The position numbers and the translations under genes are program-made. A DNA stretch of 64,000 nt from assembly GCF_030282825.1 (NCBI RefSeq), contig NZ_JASTZU010000001.1, positions 62,001 through 126,000 of the forward strand, in the 5' to 3' direction. Below the pieces are notes generated by a model, which worked only from the letters and a program-made list of their open reading frames with translations, did no database searches and had not been told where the DNA came from. This document shows positions 36,097-43,717 of the stretch, piece after piece; the stretch's first letter is position 1; the number at the start of each line of letters is the position of its first letter. The DNA comes from Aquibacillus rhizosphaerae (GTDB lineage: Bacteria > Bacillota > Bacilli > Bacillales > Amphibacillaceae).

Positions 36097-36321
36097 TTCG
36101 CTCACTCTCCTCGTTGTTTTTTTCTTGATGGTAATTTCTCTATCTGCAACGAGTATAGCATGCTTATGTCGAAATATAGCAGTTGTTATCGACTTGTAAT
36201 GCTTCTTAATAGAACTGACATAATAGCGGCGATTATTGGTAAATGTAGTTAAATTGACTAAAATCCCTTGATTTATAATCACTAGATGTTATTATCTATA
36301 TATAAGAAATTACAATTGAAA

Positions 36322-36402
36322 AAGGCAAACTACTACGAAAGAGTAGGACGCAAAGCCCTAGGGTCTAAGGTTCTTTAGAACTAAGATAGCCTGGTTACCA
36401 TC
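36322..36402 (+). ncRNA. c-di-GMP-I (GEMM) riboswitch aptamer
   Basis: The sequence shows the class's conserved blocks in order: GGCAAAC, CGAAAG, GGACGCAAAGCC, CTAAGG with its tetraloop-receptor helix, AAGATAGCC and GGTTACC. It is followed by an intrinsic terminator at 36434-36468 and then the response regulator gene. This is a typical ON/OFF transcription-control layout. Confidence 0.93.
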
Positions 36403-36433
36403 ATATATTTTTTTCCCGGCGAAAAATATTTTG

Positions 36434-36468
36434 CGGCTATTCTTTGATTGAAAGAATAGTCGTTTTTT
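36434..36468 (+). terminator. Riboswitch-controlled terminator
   Basis: CGGCTATTCTTT pairs with AAAGAATAGTCG around GATTG, followed by TTTTTT. It lies 32 bases after the aptamer and about 100 before the gene, as an expression platform. Confidence 0.9.
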
Positions 36469-36567
36469 GTCGAAATTTGAAACTGTATAAACGACGAGTA
36501 AATCACAATGTAGTTATATAAACAGGAAAAATTATATGAAATATTTTATATGGAAGTGGGGATGTGC

Positions 36568-37206
36568 ATGATGAAAAAAATCGTATTTATTAAAGCACCT
36601 TCATTGTTAAGAGATGGAATTGTCGGAGTAATGCAGCAGGAATTAGCAGACTTTGAAATTAAAACTTTTGGGCCGAATGAAGAAAAGGCTATTTTTAATG
36701 ATGGAAAAATTGCAGACTTAGCAATTATTGACCTTGATACCAAGATAGATCGCCAGGCTACAATTGATTATTATAAAAGACATAATAAAAAAGTTGTTGT
36801 CTGGACTTCTAGTTTAAATAACCCGAGTTTAGTTGATCTATTTAAGCAAGGGTTACACGGATATTTCTTTAATGGAATGGAAAAAGATGAACTAATCGCA
36901 GCAGTAAAGACAATATTAAGTGACAAAATTTATATAAATGATGAATTGTCGCCAGTACTACTTGGTGATTACGTGAAAATGAATGAGAAAGAGCCTAATC
37001 GCCCAGTGGGTGTCTTTACTAACCGGGAGTGGGAAGTGATGGAGCTTCTTATGGAAGGGTATAGTAATGAGAAGATAGGTAATCACTTATTTATTACAGA
37101 TAAAACAGTCAAAAACTATATTAGTTCCATACTAAAGAAGCTCGAAGTCCGTGATCGTACCAATGTTGTACTAACGGCACTTAGAAACAAATGGTTTTAT
37201 GTATAA
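36568..37206 (+). CDS. Atypical LuxR-type response regulator under c-di-GMP control
   Basis: A 212-residue DNA-binding protein. The N-terminal receiver-like domain keeps an aspartate at the phosphorylation position (IIDLD) but has lost the usual acid pair: the strand reads IVFIKAPS instead of VDDH. It may therefore not be phosphorylated normally. The C-terminus is a LuxR/NarL HTH (VFTNREWEVMELLMEGYSN, then TVKNYISSILKKL). No partner kinase is adjacent. Control seems to be at the RNA level through the upstream riboswitch. LysM-NlpC/P60 genes lie on both sides, so cell-wall remodelling is a plausible target. The start is one of two adjacent ATGs. Confidence 0.85.
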   Translation: MMKKIVFIKAPSLLRDGIVGVMQQELADFEIKTFGPNEEKAIFNDGKIADLAIIDLDTKIDRQATIDYYKRHNKKVVVWTSSLNNPSLVDLFKQGLHGYFFNGMEKDELIAAVKTILSDKIYINDELSPVLLGDYVKMNEKEPNRPVGVFTNREWEVMELLMEGYSNEKIGNHLFITDKTVKNYISSILKKLEVRDRTNVVLTALRNKWFYV

Positions 37207-37217
37207 AAGTCATAAGG

Positions 37218-37256
37218 ATACCTGTTACTCGACAAAAGAGTCACAGGTATTTTTTT
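37218..37256 (+). terminator. Terminator of the response regulator gene
   Basis: ATACCTGTtACTC pairs with GAGTcACAGGTAT, followed by TTTTTTT. Confidence 0.93.
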
Positions 37257-37281
37257 GTCACAAATGTCGGATGGAAAATGT

Positions 37282-37287
37282 TATAAT
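37282..37287 (+). promoter_or_regulatory. Extended -10 promoter of the coiled-coil gene
   Basis: TGTTATAAT carries the TGn extension and a consensus TATAAT, 21 bases before the ribosome-binding site region. A matching -35 at normal spacing is not obvious. Confidence 0.6.
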
Positions 37288-37308
37288 ACGACAAAGGAGG
37301 TGACAATA

Positions 37309-37548
37309 ATGGATACAAACCAAGTAATGCAAGCTATTAAAGAGTTAAGTGATACGATGAAAGCAGGTTTCGACCAGGTAGAACGCCGATTCGAGCAGGT
37401 AGATCGACGCTTCGAACAAGTAGAAACTCGGCTCGATCGAATAGAAACTAGGCTTGACAAAATAGAGATAAGATTAGGTGTAGTAGAAAATAATACTGAT
37501 TTTTTATTTAACGAAGTAGGAAGCAATTCTTTAAAATTAAGAAACTGA
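37309..37548 (+). CDS. Small coiled-coil protein with heptad repeats
   Basis: A 79-residue protein with RBS AAAGGAGGTGA. Residues about 20-60 repeat every seven positions (QVERRFE, QVDRRFE, QVETRLD, RIETRLD, KIEIRLG), a clear coiled coil. Similar short proteins occur in many Bacillaceae as hypothetical genes. Some resemble the stalk of phage holin-associated XhlA, but there is no membrane segment here. Function unknown. Confidence 0.75.
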   Translation: MDTNQVMQAIKELSDTMKAGFDQVERRFEQVDRRFEQVETRLDRIETRLDKIEIRLGVVENNTDFLFNEVGSNSLKLRN

Positions 37549-37644
37549 TTGCTCAGAATCCAAACTAACTTCTTTTCAGAGAATACTAGCTAGATATAAA
37601 AAAACGCAGTGACTTTTGTGAAAAAATCAATGCGCCATTATTTA

Positions 37645-38691
37645 TTAATAAAATCGTTTAAATCCTTCAAAGTGCTTTTTCCAATACGAATTATCAAGGC
37701 TTGTTATTTGTACGCCCCCGTTAGCTGCATGAATGAAGCTATTATTTCCGATGAAAATACCCAAGTGAGAAATACCTTTACGGTACGTGTTCTCGAAGAA
37801 TACGAGATCACCAACTTCCGGATTGGTTACATAAAAGGACCGGTTATAGTATCCATCGCTTGAATATCTTCCAATGCTTTTACCTGCTTTATTAAACACG
37901 TAATGAACAAACCCACTACAATCAAATCCAGTATCAATTGATGAACCGCCAAATAAATAGGGAGTACCTAGTAGTTTAGTAGCTTCATTTACTAGTTTCG
38001 TTATATCATCTGTTACGTTTTCAACGGGTTTCTCTGTTACAGATGCTTTCACCTGAAGAACTTGTCCAATTTGAATCAAATCGGATGATAAACTATTCCA
38101 CTTTTTTAAATCGGTAATGGAAACACCTAAGTTCGAACTAATTTTCCAAAGGGAATCACCATTTTTTACTTTATAGCTAGAAGTTGTTGTTGGTGCTGCT
38201 TCCGTTTTGTTCGTGGCCGGTTTAGCTGTTACGGCCGGCTTGGTTGTCGCTGCTGTCGGTCGCTTCGTCGTTGTGCTTGCAGCAGCTTTAGTAACAGTCA
38301 GTACATCACCTGGATAAATGAGTGTTGTTGATAGCTTGTTCCACTCCATTAAGTTGGTTAGCGAGATTTTATGATTCGCTGCAATTTTACTTAAAGAGTC
38401 TCCAGACTTCACTTTGTATGTCTTCGCAGTTGTGGTCTGCGTTACTTGCGCTGGTTTCACGGTCGGAGCAGTAGAAACCTGATCGACTTTTAATATTTGA
38501 TTTGGAAAAATATAAGCGTTAGAAAGCTTATTAATACTTCTTAACTGATCAACACTTGTATCGTACTTTTGTGCAATTTTCCAAAGTGAATCGCCTTTTT
38601 GCACCTTATATGTAGCGGCATCTGCTGGAGTTGCCGCATAAGCGGAAACAAGTAGTGCACTTGCAGTAAGTGTCATTAGCCTTTTTTTCAT
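37645..38691 (-). CDS. Secreted LysM-NlpC/P60 cell-wall hydrolase (second)
   Basis: A 348-residue paralog of the hydrolase at 35143. It has a signal peptide ending PADAA, three LysM modules (KGDSLW, SGDSLS, NGDSLW), Thr/Ala/Lys-rich linkers, and an NlpC/P60 domain with GFDCSGF, ISHLGIFIG and FIHAAN. RBS AAGGGG. The two paralogs flank the c-di-GMP-controlled regulator and both run on the reverse strand. Confidence 0.92.
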   Translation of the reverse strand: MKKRLMTLTASALLVSAYAATPADAATYKVQKGDSLWKIAQKYDTSVDQLRSINKLSNAYIFPNQILKVDQVSTAPTVKPAQVTQTTTAKTYKVKSGDSLSKIAANHKISLTNLMEWNKLSTTLIYPGDVLTVTKAAASTTTKRPTAATTKPAVTAKPATNKTEAAPTTTSSYKVKNGDSLWKISSNLGVSITDLKKWNSLSSDLIQIGQVLQVKASVTEKPVENVTDDITKLVNEATKLLGTPYLFGGSSIDTGFDCSGFVHYVFNKAGKSIGRYSSDGYYNRSFYVTNPEVGDLVFFENTYRKGISHLGIFIGNNSFIHAANGGVQITSLDNSYWKKHFEGFKRFY

Positions 38692-38786
38692 TCCGAATCC
38701 CCTTTTTTATAATAAATTAGATAAATTTTCCTATATTATAGCATGATTTCACTTAATAAATGTCGAATTTTTTGTAAATTAATGTA

Positions 38787-38963
38787 TTATTTTGATTTAA
38801 TTATTGCTTCGACAATAAAACCAATCAAGAGTCCTGCTAATATAAGTAAAAAACCCGTCATGGAAAGGAGTGGGGCGACAAAGACTAAGAAAATAGTAAA
38901 AGTGATAAATCCGATTAGGAAGATAAAAAAGAATTGAATCATAAAAGCTAGACTTTTTAGCAT
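38787..38963 (-). CDS. Small membrane protein with two segments
   Basis: A 58-residue very hydrophobic protein beginning MLKSLAFMIQFFFIFLIG. It has two membrane segments (about 6-30 and 33-53) and ends IIKSK. The start at 38963 follows GGTGAGGTG. The family is unknown; it could be a small envelope or stress peptide. Confidence 0.6.
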   Translation of the reverse strand: MLKSLAFMIQFFFIFLIGFITFTIFLVFVAPLLSMTGFLLILAGLLIGFIVEAIIKSK

Positions 38964-39102
38964 AAAGAACACCTCACCAAAGTTTATGACAGGTATCTAT
39001 CATGTGTTACTACGCATCACGAAGCAGGCAGATTTTTTGAATTTTTGTGGTGGGAATAAGATAATAATACGTACTTAAGTTAACGAAATAGGAGGAATAC
39101 AT

Positions 39103-39678
39103 TTGAGTTCAAAAGAAGTGAGTCAGAGCGTAGAAAAGTTTCGTAAAGCCGATTATGATATTGATCCCATCTTTATTAATCGCTGGTCCCCTAGGTCCTT
39201 TTTGGATAAAGAAGTGTCTGAGGAACTTCTTTTTAGTACACTAGAAGCGGCACGTTGGGCACCATCGTCAATGAATGTTCAGCCATGGAGATTTGTGATA
39301 GCGCGCACGAAAGAGGATCGCGAAAGGTTCCATTCGTTTATCATGGATGGTAATCGGACATGGTGCGAAACAGCACCAGCGTATATCCTGCTTATTTCAG
39401 AAGCAAAAGGTCCACACGCTTTTGATACAGGAACAGCTTGGGGTTACCTTTCCCTTCAAGCAGCACAAAATGGATTAATCACACACGCAATGGGTGGATT
39501 TCATAAAGATAAAGCACGCGAGGCACTAAACATTCCAGAAGAATATGCCTTACACGCAGTAATTGCAATTGGATATCAAGGCGAAAAAGAGACACTACCA
39601 GAAGATATCCAAAAGCGCGAACAACCATCTGAGCGCAGACCTTTAAAAGAATCTATCTACGAAGGCAAGTTTAGTTAA
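39103..39678 (+). CDS. Nitroreductase-family flavoprotein
   Basis: A 191-residue FMN-dependent oxidoreductase of the nitroreductase fold. It shows the FMN-binding RWSPRSF near the N-terminus, AARWAPSSMNVQPWRF, and the C-terminal GYQGEKETLPEDI block. It probably reduces nitro or quinone compounds with NAD(P)H; the real substrate is unknown. The start is a TTG with GGAGG upstream. It stands alone between terminators. Confidence 0.88.
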   Translation: MSSKEVSQSVEKFRKADYDIDPIFINRWSPRSFLDKEVSEELLFSTLEAARWAPSSMNVQPWRFVIARTKEDRERFHSFIMDGNRTWCETAPAYILLISEAKGPHAFDTGTAWGYLSLQAAQNGLITHAMGGFHKDKAREALNIPEEYALHAVIAIGYQGEKETLPEDIQKREQPSERRPLKESIYEGKFS

Positions 39679-39682
39679 TGGC

Positions 39683-39717
39683 AAAAAGCAGATCACCTTA
39701 GTGGTCTGCTTTTTTTT
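39683..39717 (+). terminator. Terminator of the nitroreductase gene
   Basis: AAAAAGCAGATCAC pairs with GTGGTCTGCTTTTT around a short loop, followed by more T. Confidence 0.92.
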
Positions 39718-39728
39718 ATGTAGTTGGA

Positions 39729-39896
39729 TATGCCCGTTCGATCTGTATATATGCTTTTTCATACATTAGGAATGCCTGTTCAAATTAGGCATATTCCCGT
39801 TCGCTCATGCGATATGCTCATTTGTTCGTAAGATATGCCCGTTCGCTCATACGATATGCTCATTCACCAAAAAAATATGCGCGTTAAATGCCTGTC
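39729..39896 (-). repeat. 21-bp-period array without head (- orientation)
   Basis: Eight units on the + strand read TATGCCCGTTCG, TATGCTTTTTC, AATGCCTGTTC, TATTCCCGTTCG and so on. Each starts exactly 21 bases after the last. It is the first array in the reverse orientation and touches the 3' end of sinI. Confidence 0.87.
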
Positions 39897-39899
39897 CAC

Positions 39900-40019
39900 T
39901 TAAGACCCACAACAATTTGCTTGTAAAAATTCACGCACTTCCTCTATAGGAATCCCCATTTCTTTTGCTTTAAGTAAAAGTAATATCCATTCTGGATCAG
40001 TAAATTTTGAATATGCCAT
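39900..40019 (-). CDS. sinI: SinI-type antirepressor
   Basis: A 39-residue protein, MAYSKFTDPEWILLLL at its start, with AKEMGIPIEEVREFL. This matches the SinI fold that displaces SinR from itself and from DNA: an EW pair followed by two short helices. RBS GGGGAG lies within the end of sinR. Here sinI follows sinR, two bases after its stop; in Bacillus subtilis sinI comes first and has its own regulated promoters. Confidence 0.88.
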   Translation of the reverse strand: MAYSKFTDPEWILLLLKAKEMGIPIEEVREFLQANCCGS

Positions 40020-40021
40020 GT

Positions 40022-40375
40022 TTATCTCCCCAGTCCTTTATTATTCCAATTGTTAAATAGAATGTAGTCTCTGATTTGTGAAAAGTCTTTTTTACTCATC
40101 CCTTCATTGATTGCCCGTGTTAACAATGCTACCCATTCATCATCAATCAAGGCTGCTTTTTGTGTGGACACCCCACCAACCTGACCATCAAGTAAATACT
40201 CAATGGTTGTGTCAAGGCTAACAGCAATTTTTGCAAGTACATCTAAAGAAGGGTTTTTCTGTAAACCACGTTCAATATAACTCAAGTAAGACTTTGAAAT
40301 TCCAGACATACTAGCAAGCTTCGTTAATGACAAACCTTTCCGTTTACGTTCATTTTTCAAACGTTCTCCCAGCAT
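40022..40375 (-). CDS. sinR: SinR-type biofilm master repressor
   Basis: A 117-residue repressor. Residues about 1-60 form a Cro/C1-type HTH (LTKLASMSGISKSYLSYIER). The C-terminal part (DEWVALLTRAINEGMSKKDF) is the SinI-interaction/oligomerisation helix pair, matching the EW motif of the adjacent SinI. The second of two nearby ATGs is used because it sits 7 bases from AGGAG. It is transcribed divergently from tasA, and SinR-like operators fill the gap between them. Confidence 0.92.
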   Translation of the reverse strand: MLGERLKNERKRKGLSLTKLASMSGISKSYLSYIERGLQKNPSLDVLAKIAVSLDTTIEYLLDGQVGGVSTQKAALIDDEWVALLTRAINEGMSKKDFSQIRDYILFNNWNNKGLGR

Positions 40376-40397
40376 CTTCATTCTCCTTTTTAAAAAC

Positions 40398-40422
40398 GTT
40401 CTATTTGTTCATTATATAGAAC
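40398..40422. promoter_or_regulatory. SinR-like operator near the sinR start
   Basis: GTTCTAT and ATAGAAC form an inverted repeat close to the GTTCTYT SinR consensus. Its position just upstream of sinR suggests autoregulation. Confidence 0.5.
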
Positions 40423-40490
40423 TTGATGAATTTTATAAAAAACGATATTCAAAGAAAATCGAAGGAAAAACGTAAAAACGAACAATAATT

Positions 40491-40505
40491 GTTCTTTATT
40501 AAGAA
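40491..40505. promoter_or_regulatory. SinR-like operator shared with the polysaccharide operon
   Basis: GTTCTTTATTAAGAA contains an exact GTTCTTT SinR half-site. The 14-base core TTCTTTATTAAGAA recurs identically at 49163-49176, upstream of the polysaccharide operon. Confidence 0.7.
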
Positions 40506-40526
40506 TAAACGGACGAATTTGCGGTT

Positions 40527-40554
40527 TTTCAATTGATTTAAAATATCTTATACT
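40527..40554 (+). promoter_or_regulatory. Candidate tasA promoter
   Basis: TTTCAA (40527-40532), 16-base spacer, TATACT (40549-40554). It lies between SinR-like sites on both sides, a good place for repression. Confidence 0.5.
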
Positions 40555-40564
40555 CCAGTTGTGA

Positions 40565-40595
40565 GTTCGTTAAAACGAACGATTGTTAAAAGAAC
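40565..40595. promoter_or_regulatory. Downstream SinR-like operators of tasA
   Basis: A perfect palindrome GTTCGTTAAAACGAAC (40565-40580) and an inverted GTTCTTTT (AAAAGAAC, 40588-40595), both just after the candidate tasA promoter. Confidence 0.6.
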
Positions 40596-40678
40596 TAACC
40601 ACTATTAAATCGTTTGCAAATCCCTCGTTAGAGGATTTCAAAATATAAAAAGTTTTATATATTAGAGGAGGAAATAGG

Positions 40679-41302
40679 ATGGGAATTAAAAAGAAGCTAG
40701 GTTTAGGAATCGCATCAGCAGCGCTAGGATTATCTCTAGTCGGGGGAGGAACGTTTGCATATTTTAGTGATACAGAGGCGTCAACAAATACATTTGCAGC
40801 GGGTACATTGGATTTAGGATTAGACCCAGTAGAAATTTTTAATGTTGATAACTTAAAGCCGGGAGATAAAATGCATCGTGAATTCGAACTGCAAAACAAT
40901 GGTTCATTAGATATTGCAAGTGTACTTCTTGATACGTCATATACTGTTACTGATGCACAAGGTGACAATGCTGGTGAAGACTTTGGTGAACATATTGTCG
41001 TAAAATTCATTAAAAATGAAGGTCATCCAGAACATATTTTTGATAATGATGAATATACAGTAGTTTATCAAAAAACATTAGCTGAACTTTCAAACATGAC
41101 TCCAGATAATCTTGCAGTAGAACTAGAAGATTTCTTGGTTTGGGATTATGAGCAAGATGGTATTCCTGTTGGTGGAGTAGATTACTTAGATGTGGTAATT
41201 GAATTTGTAGATAATGGTCAAGATCAAAACATTTTCCAAGGTGATTCTTTAGAACTTACTTGGGAATTTACAGGTGAACAAGAAGAAGGAGAATGGAGAT
41301 AA
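40679..41302 (+). CDS. tasA: TasA-type biofilm fibre protein
   Basis: A 207-residue secreted fibre subunit of the TasA/CalY (camelysin) family. The signal peptide (about 1-27, GGGTFAYFSDTEAS at its end) is the kind processed by the signal peptidase SipW, which is encoded downstream. The mature part has the typical jelly-roll start TLDLGLDP and a PGDK motif. In Bacillus such subunits assemble into matrix fibres. RBS AGAGGAGG. The upstream SinR-like operators imply repression in planktonic cells. Confidence 0.93.
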   Translation: MGIKKKLGLGIASAALGLSLVGGGTFAYFSDTEASTNTFAAGTLDLGLDPVEIFNVDNLKPGDKMHREFELQNNGSLDIASVLLDTSYTVTDAQGDNAGEDFGEHIVVKFIKNEGHPEHIFDNDEYTVVYQKTLAELSNMTPDNLAVELEDFLVWDYEQDGIPVGGVDYLDVVIEFVDNGQDQNIFQGDSLELTWEFTGEQEEGEWR

Positions 41303-41315
41303 CCATTTGATAACA

Positions 41316-41342
41316 GGAAAGGTGAGCGCGTCTCACCTTTCC
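41316..41342 (+). terminator. Stem-loop between tasA and tapA
   Basis: GGAAAGGTGAG pairs perfectly with CTCACCTTTCC. There is no T run, so it more likely stabilises the tasA message or reduces read-through than ends transcription. Confidence 0.6.
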
Positions 41343-41428
41343 ATCATTAATTATTTTCGTGGGGATATAAATCTAGTTATATTTTCACGAACATAATTAA
41401 TATAAGTACCTAAGCAGGGGGAATTGGT

Positions 41429-42283
41429 ATGAGAAGTTCGCGATTAATGAGGTATAGAAAAAAGTATAAGAATCTAATTATTGTAGCTCAAATTGTTGCT
41501 ATTTGGTATATAACCTTAGTCTCTGCAGCTGTACTAACTTCAAGCACTGGAGCATATTTTAATGAAACAAATAAAGTAGGTACGACTGTACAGGTTGGAA
41601 CATGGTGGGATGGAAGTGATTTAGAATTTACTGGAATACCTACCCAAAATGTGAAATCATGTCCGCAAACAGAAATAAGTGTAGAACTGAAAAATAATGG
41701 GTTTACGATGATCGACTCTACCGACTATGAAATCTATTATGTGGAAAACGGCAATCCAAAACAAAATGGAGTGAAAATTGCAGAAGGAAGCCTTGTCCTT
41801 ATCAAGGCAGGAGAAGTTACTTCATTAACTTATGATGCAGATAAAGAAGGGTCTTACATGTTTAAAGCTTATCAAGTACCTGGATATAACGATGATTATG
41901 AATCAAGACAAGAAATCTGGAGCGAAAAGGTCATGGTGAAATGCTTGAAGGTAGAAACTAAAGAAAAAGAAAAAAAACAACCTGAAAAACCAGCTGAAAT
42001 AAAAGAAAGTGTAACGACACCTGAACCAAAAGAAACAAAAGAAGACAGCGTACCAGACAAAAAAGAAGATTCTGTAGTGGAGCCGGAAAAAACGCCAGAA
42101 CAAAACAATGAAGAACCTGAAAATAAACAAGATGAACCAAAAATAGAGGAAACACAAAAAGAAAATGTGGAACAACCTGATTTAACAGATAATCAGACTA
42201 AGGAAGAAGAAGTTCAAAAGAAAGCAGTAGAAACACCATTAAACGAGGACTCAAATGAAACAGGGGATGGTGAAGGTCAATGA
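41429..42283 (+). CDS. tapA: TapA-type fibre anchoring/assembly protein
   Basis: A 284-residue secreted accessory protein. A membrane/signal segment (about 15-42) ends STGAYFNE, again SipW-like. The middle domain (about 45-175, with CPQTEISVELKNNG and two cysteines) matches TapA. The C-terminal 110 residues are a disordered Glu/Lys/Pro tail, variable in the family. Its stop overlaps the sipW start (ATGA), so the two are coupled. In Bacillus subtilis the order is tapA-sipW-tasA; here tasA comes first. Confidence 0.88.
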   Translation: MRSSRLMRYRKKYKNLIIVAQIVAIWYITLVSAAVLTSSTGAYFNETNKVGTTVQVGTWWDGSDLEFTGIPTQNVKSCPQTEISVELKNNGFTMIDSTDYEIYYVENGNPKQNGVKIAEGSLVLIKAGEVTSLTYDADKEGSYMFKAYQVPGYNDDYESRQEIWSEKVMVKCLKVETKEKEKKQPEKPAEIKESVTTPEPKETKEDSVPDKKEDSVVEPEKTPEQNNEEPENKQDEPKIEETQKENVEQPDLTDNQTKEEEVQKKAVETPLNEDSNETGDGEGQ

Positions 42284-42879
42284 AATTGAAAAAAATAAGA
42301 AAATGGGCTAGTCACTTTATTACCTTCACGCTATTTGTAACACTAATTTGTATGGTCTTTATTGTTATTTCCTCAAAAGCTTCCGGTGGAGAACCAGAAG
42401 TATTAGGTTATCAATTAAAGACTGTATTATCAGGGTCAATGGAGCCAGGTGTTAAAACTGGGTCAATTATAGCAGTTAAACCGGGTGGTGACATGACTAG
42501 GTTTGAAAAAGATGATGTGATTACTTTCATAGACGAAGAAGAAAAGTTAGTGACACACAGAGTAGTTGATGTTACCAATAGTGGTGACCATATCATGTAT
42601 CAAACAAAAGGTGACAATAACAATACACCTGATGTTAATCCAGTCCTTGCAGATAATGTCGTAGCAGAATATACAGGATTTACAATTCCTTATGCGGGAT
42701 ATGTAGTGAATTTTGCTCAATCAAAACAGGGAAGTGCACTTTTGCTCATACTACCCGGGGTCTTACTATTGTTATATGCCGGATTCACGATTTGGAGAGC
42801 TATTTCACAAATTGATGAAAAAGATGGAGCGAAAGAACCTTTAGACGAAAAACTGAGTTCAACCAAATCCAATGGGTGA
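42280..42879 (+). CDS. sipW: ER-type signal peptidase SipW
   Basis: A 199-residue membrane signal peptidase (family S26B). The catalytic Ser is in VLSGSMEPG, and His replaces the usual Lys of bacterial enzymes (LVTHRVVD), as in SipW and eukaryotic SEC11. Two membrane segments (about 12-32 and 145-168) surround the catalytic domain. It should process TasA, TapA and the TasA-like protein that follows. Confidence 0.94.
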   Translation: MKLKKIRKWASHFITFTLFVTLICMVFIVISSKASGGEPEVLGYQLKTVLSGSMEPGVKTGSIIAVKPGGDMTRFEKDDVITFIDEEEKLVTHRVVDVTNSGDHIMYQTKGDNNNTPDVNPVLADNVVAEYTGFTIPYAGYVVNFAQSKQGSALLLILPGVLLLLYAGFTIWRAISQIDEKDGAKEPLDEKLSSTKSNG

Positions 42880-42907
42880 TGGAAATCGTCCAATGAAGGT
42901 GATAATC

Positions 42908-43543
42908 ATGGTGAGGAAAATAATTGCTAGCTTGATAACCTTTACGCTTCTATCCATATCTTCTGGAGCTGTGATATCTTTTGCTAGTACAAATCCGATA
43001 GATATTGGCACGTTTCCAGATAAAGTTTTATTCGACGCCGAGAACATGAAACCCGGAGATGGGATAAAAAGGGTATTAACGATTCAGAATAGAGGAACAT
43101 CAGACTTTACTTATAATGCAATCGTGGATTTTACAGATGGGTCTAAGATACTATTTAATGCATTTTTATTGGAAGTTAGAGATTCAAAAGGATTACTATT
43201 TGATGGAAAACTAAGTGAATTTACTGGATTTGATAAGCGCGCACTTGAGGTCAACCACGAAGAGGAGCTAGAATTTGTCGTAAAATTCCCTGAGGAACTA
43301 GGCAACGAATACCAAGGCCTAGCGTTCCAAGTAGAAATTAAGTTTGTAGCAGAAGAGATAGTTGTTGATTCAGAGGAAGTAACAACACCGCAAACACCAA
43401 TTGACCCGACAGATACATTAGGTGATGGTGACATCCTCCCATCAACCGCAACCAACATGTATAGCTTCCTTCTCATAGGTTTACTCATTGTCATTACTGG
43501 AACAGGATTATACTTATTTAATAGAAGAAAAACGAATGAATAA
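42908..43543 (+). CDS. TasA-like protein with an LPxTA wall-sorting signal
   Basis: A 211-residue protein with a signal peptide, a TasA-like domain (IGTFPDKVLFDAENMKPGD) and, at the C-terminus, LPSTA followed by a membrane segment and RRK. That is an LPxTA-type sortase motif. It may tie the TasA fibre to peptidoglycan. The start is the ATG at 42908 after AAGGTGAT; earlier in-frame ATGs lack good spacing. The sortase for LPxTA proteins is not in this window; the neighbouring SrtB probably prefers TPKTG. Confidence 0.82.
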   Translation: MVRKIIASLITFTLLSISSGAVISFASTNPIDIGTFPDKVLFDAENMKPGDGIKRVLTIQNRGTSDFTYNAIVDFTDGSKILFNAFLLEVRDSKGLLFDGKLSEFTGFDKRALEVNHEEELEFVVKFPEELGNEYQGLAFQVEIKFVAEEIVVDSEEVTTPQTPIDPTDTLGDGDILPSTATNMYSFLLIGLLIVITGTGLYLFNRRKTNE

Positions 43544-43568
43544 GCAGATCGCGATGCCGATCTGCTTT
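43542..43568 (+). terminator. Terminator of the tasA operon
   Basis: AAGCAGATCG pairs with CGATCTGCTT around a 6-base loop, ending in TTT. Confidence 0.8.
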
Positions 43569-43591
43569 ACTGTCTTGGTGTCAGGTCAGGA

Positions 43592-43717
43592 TATGCCCGT
43601 TCGAGGTGGGATTATCTACTTTCTCTCGATTGATATGCTCACTCAACCCTATGATATCTACTCCCTAGCCTCTGTTATGCTCATTCCACCAAAATATATC
43701 TACTTTCAATCCTTCCG
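43592..43717 (-). repeat. 21-bp-period array without head (-)
   Basis: Six units (TATGCCC, TATCTAC, TATGCTC, TATCTAC, TATGCTC, TATCTAC) exactly 21 bases apart. The last unit overlaps the final codons of the NERD gene. Confidence 0.85.

Noticed and set aside
41903-42175. Phe-rich antisense frames opposite tapA
   Set aside because: Artefacts of the Glu/Lys-rich tail of TapA read on the other strand.
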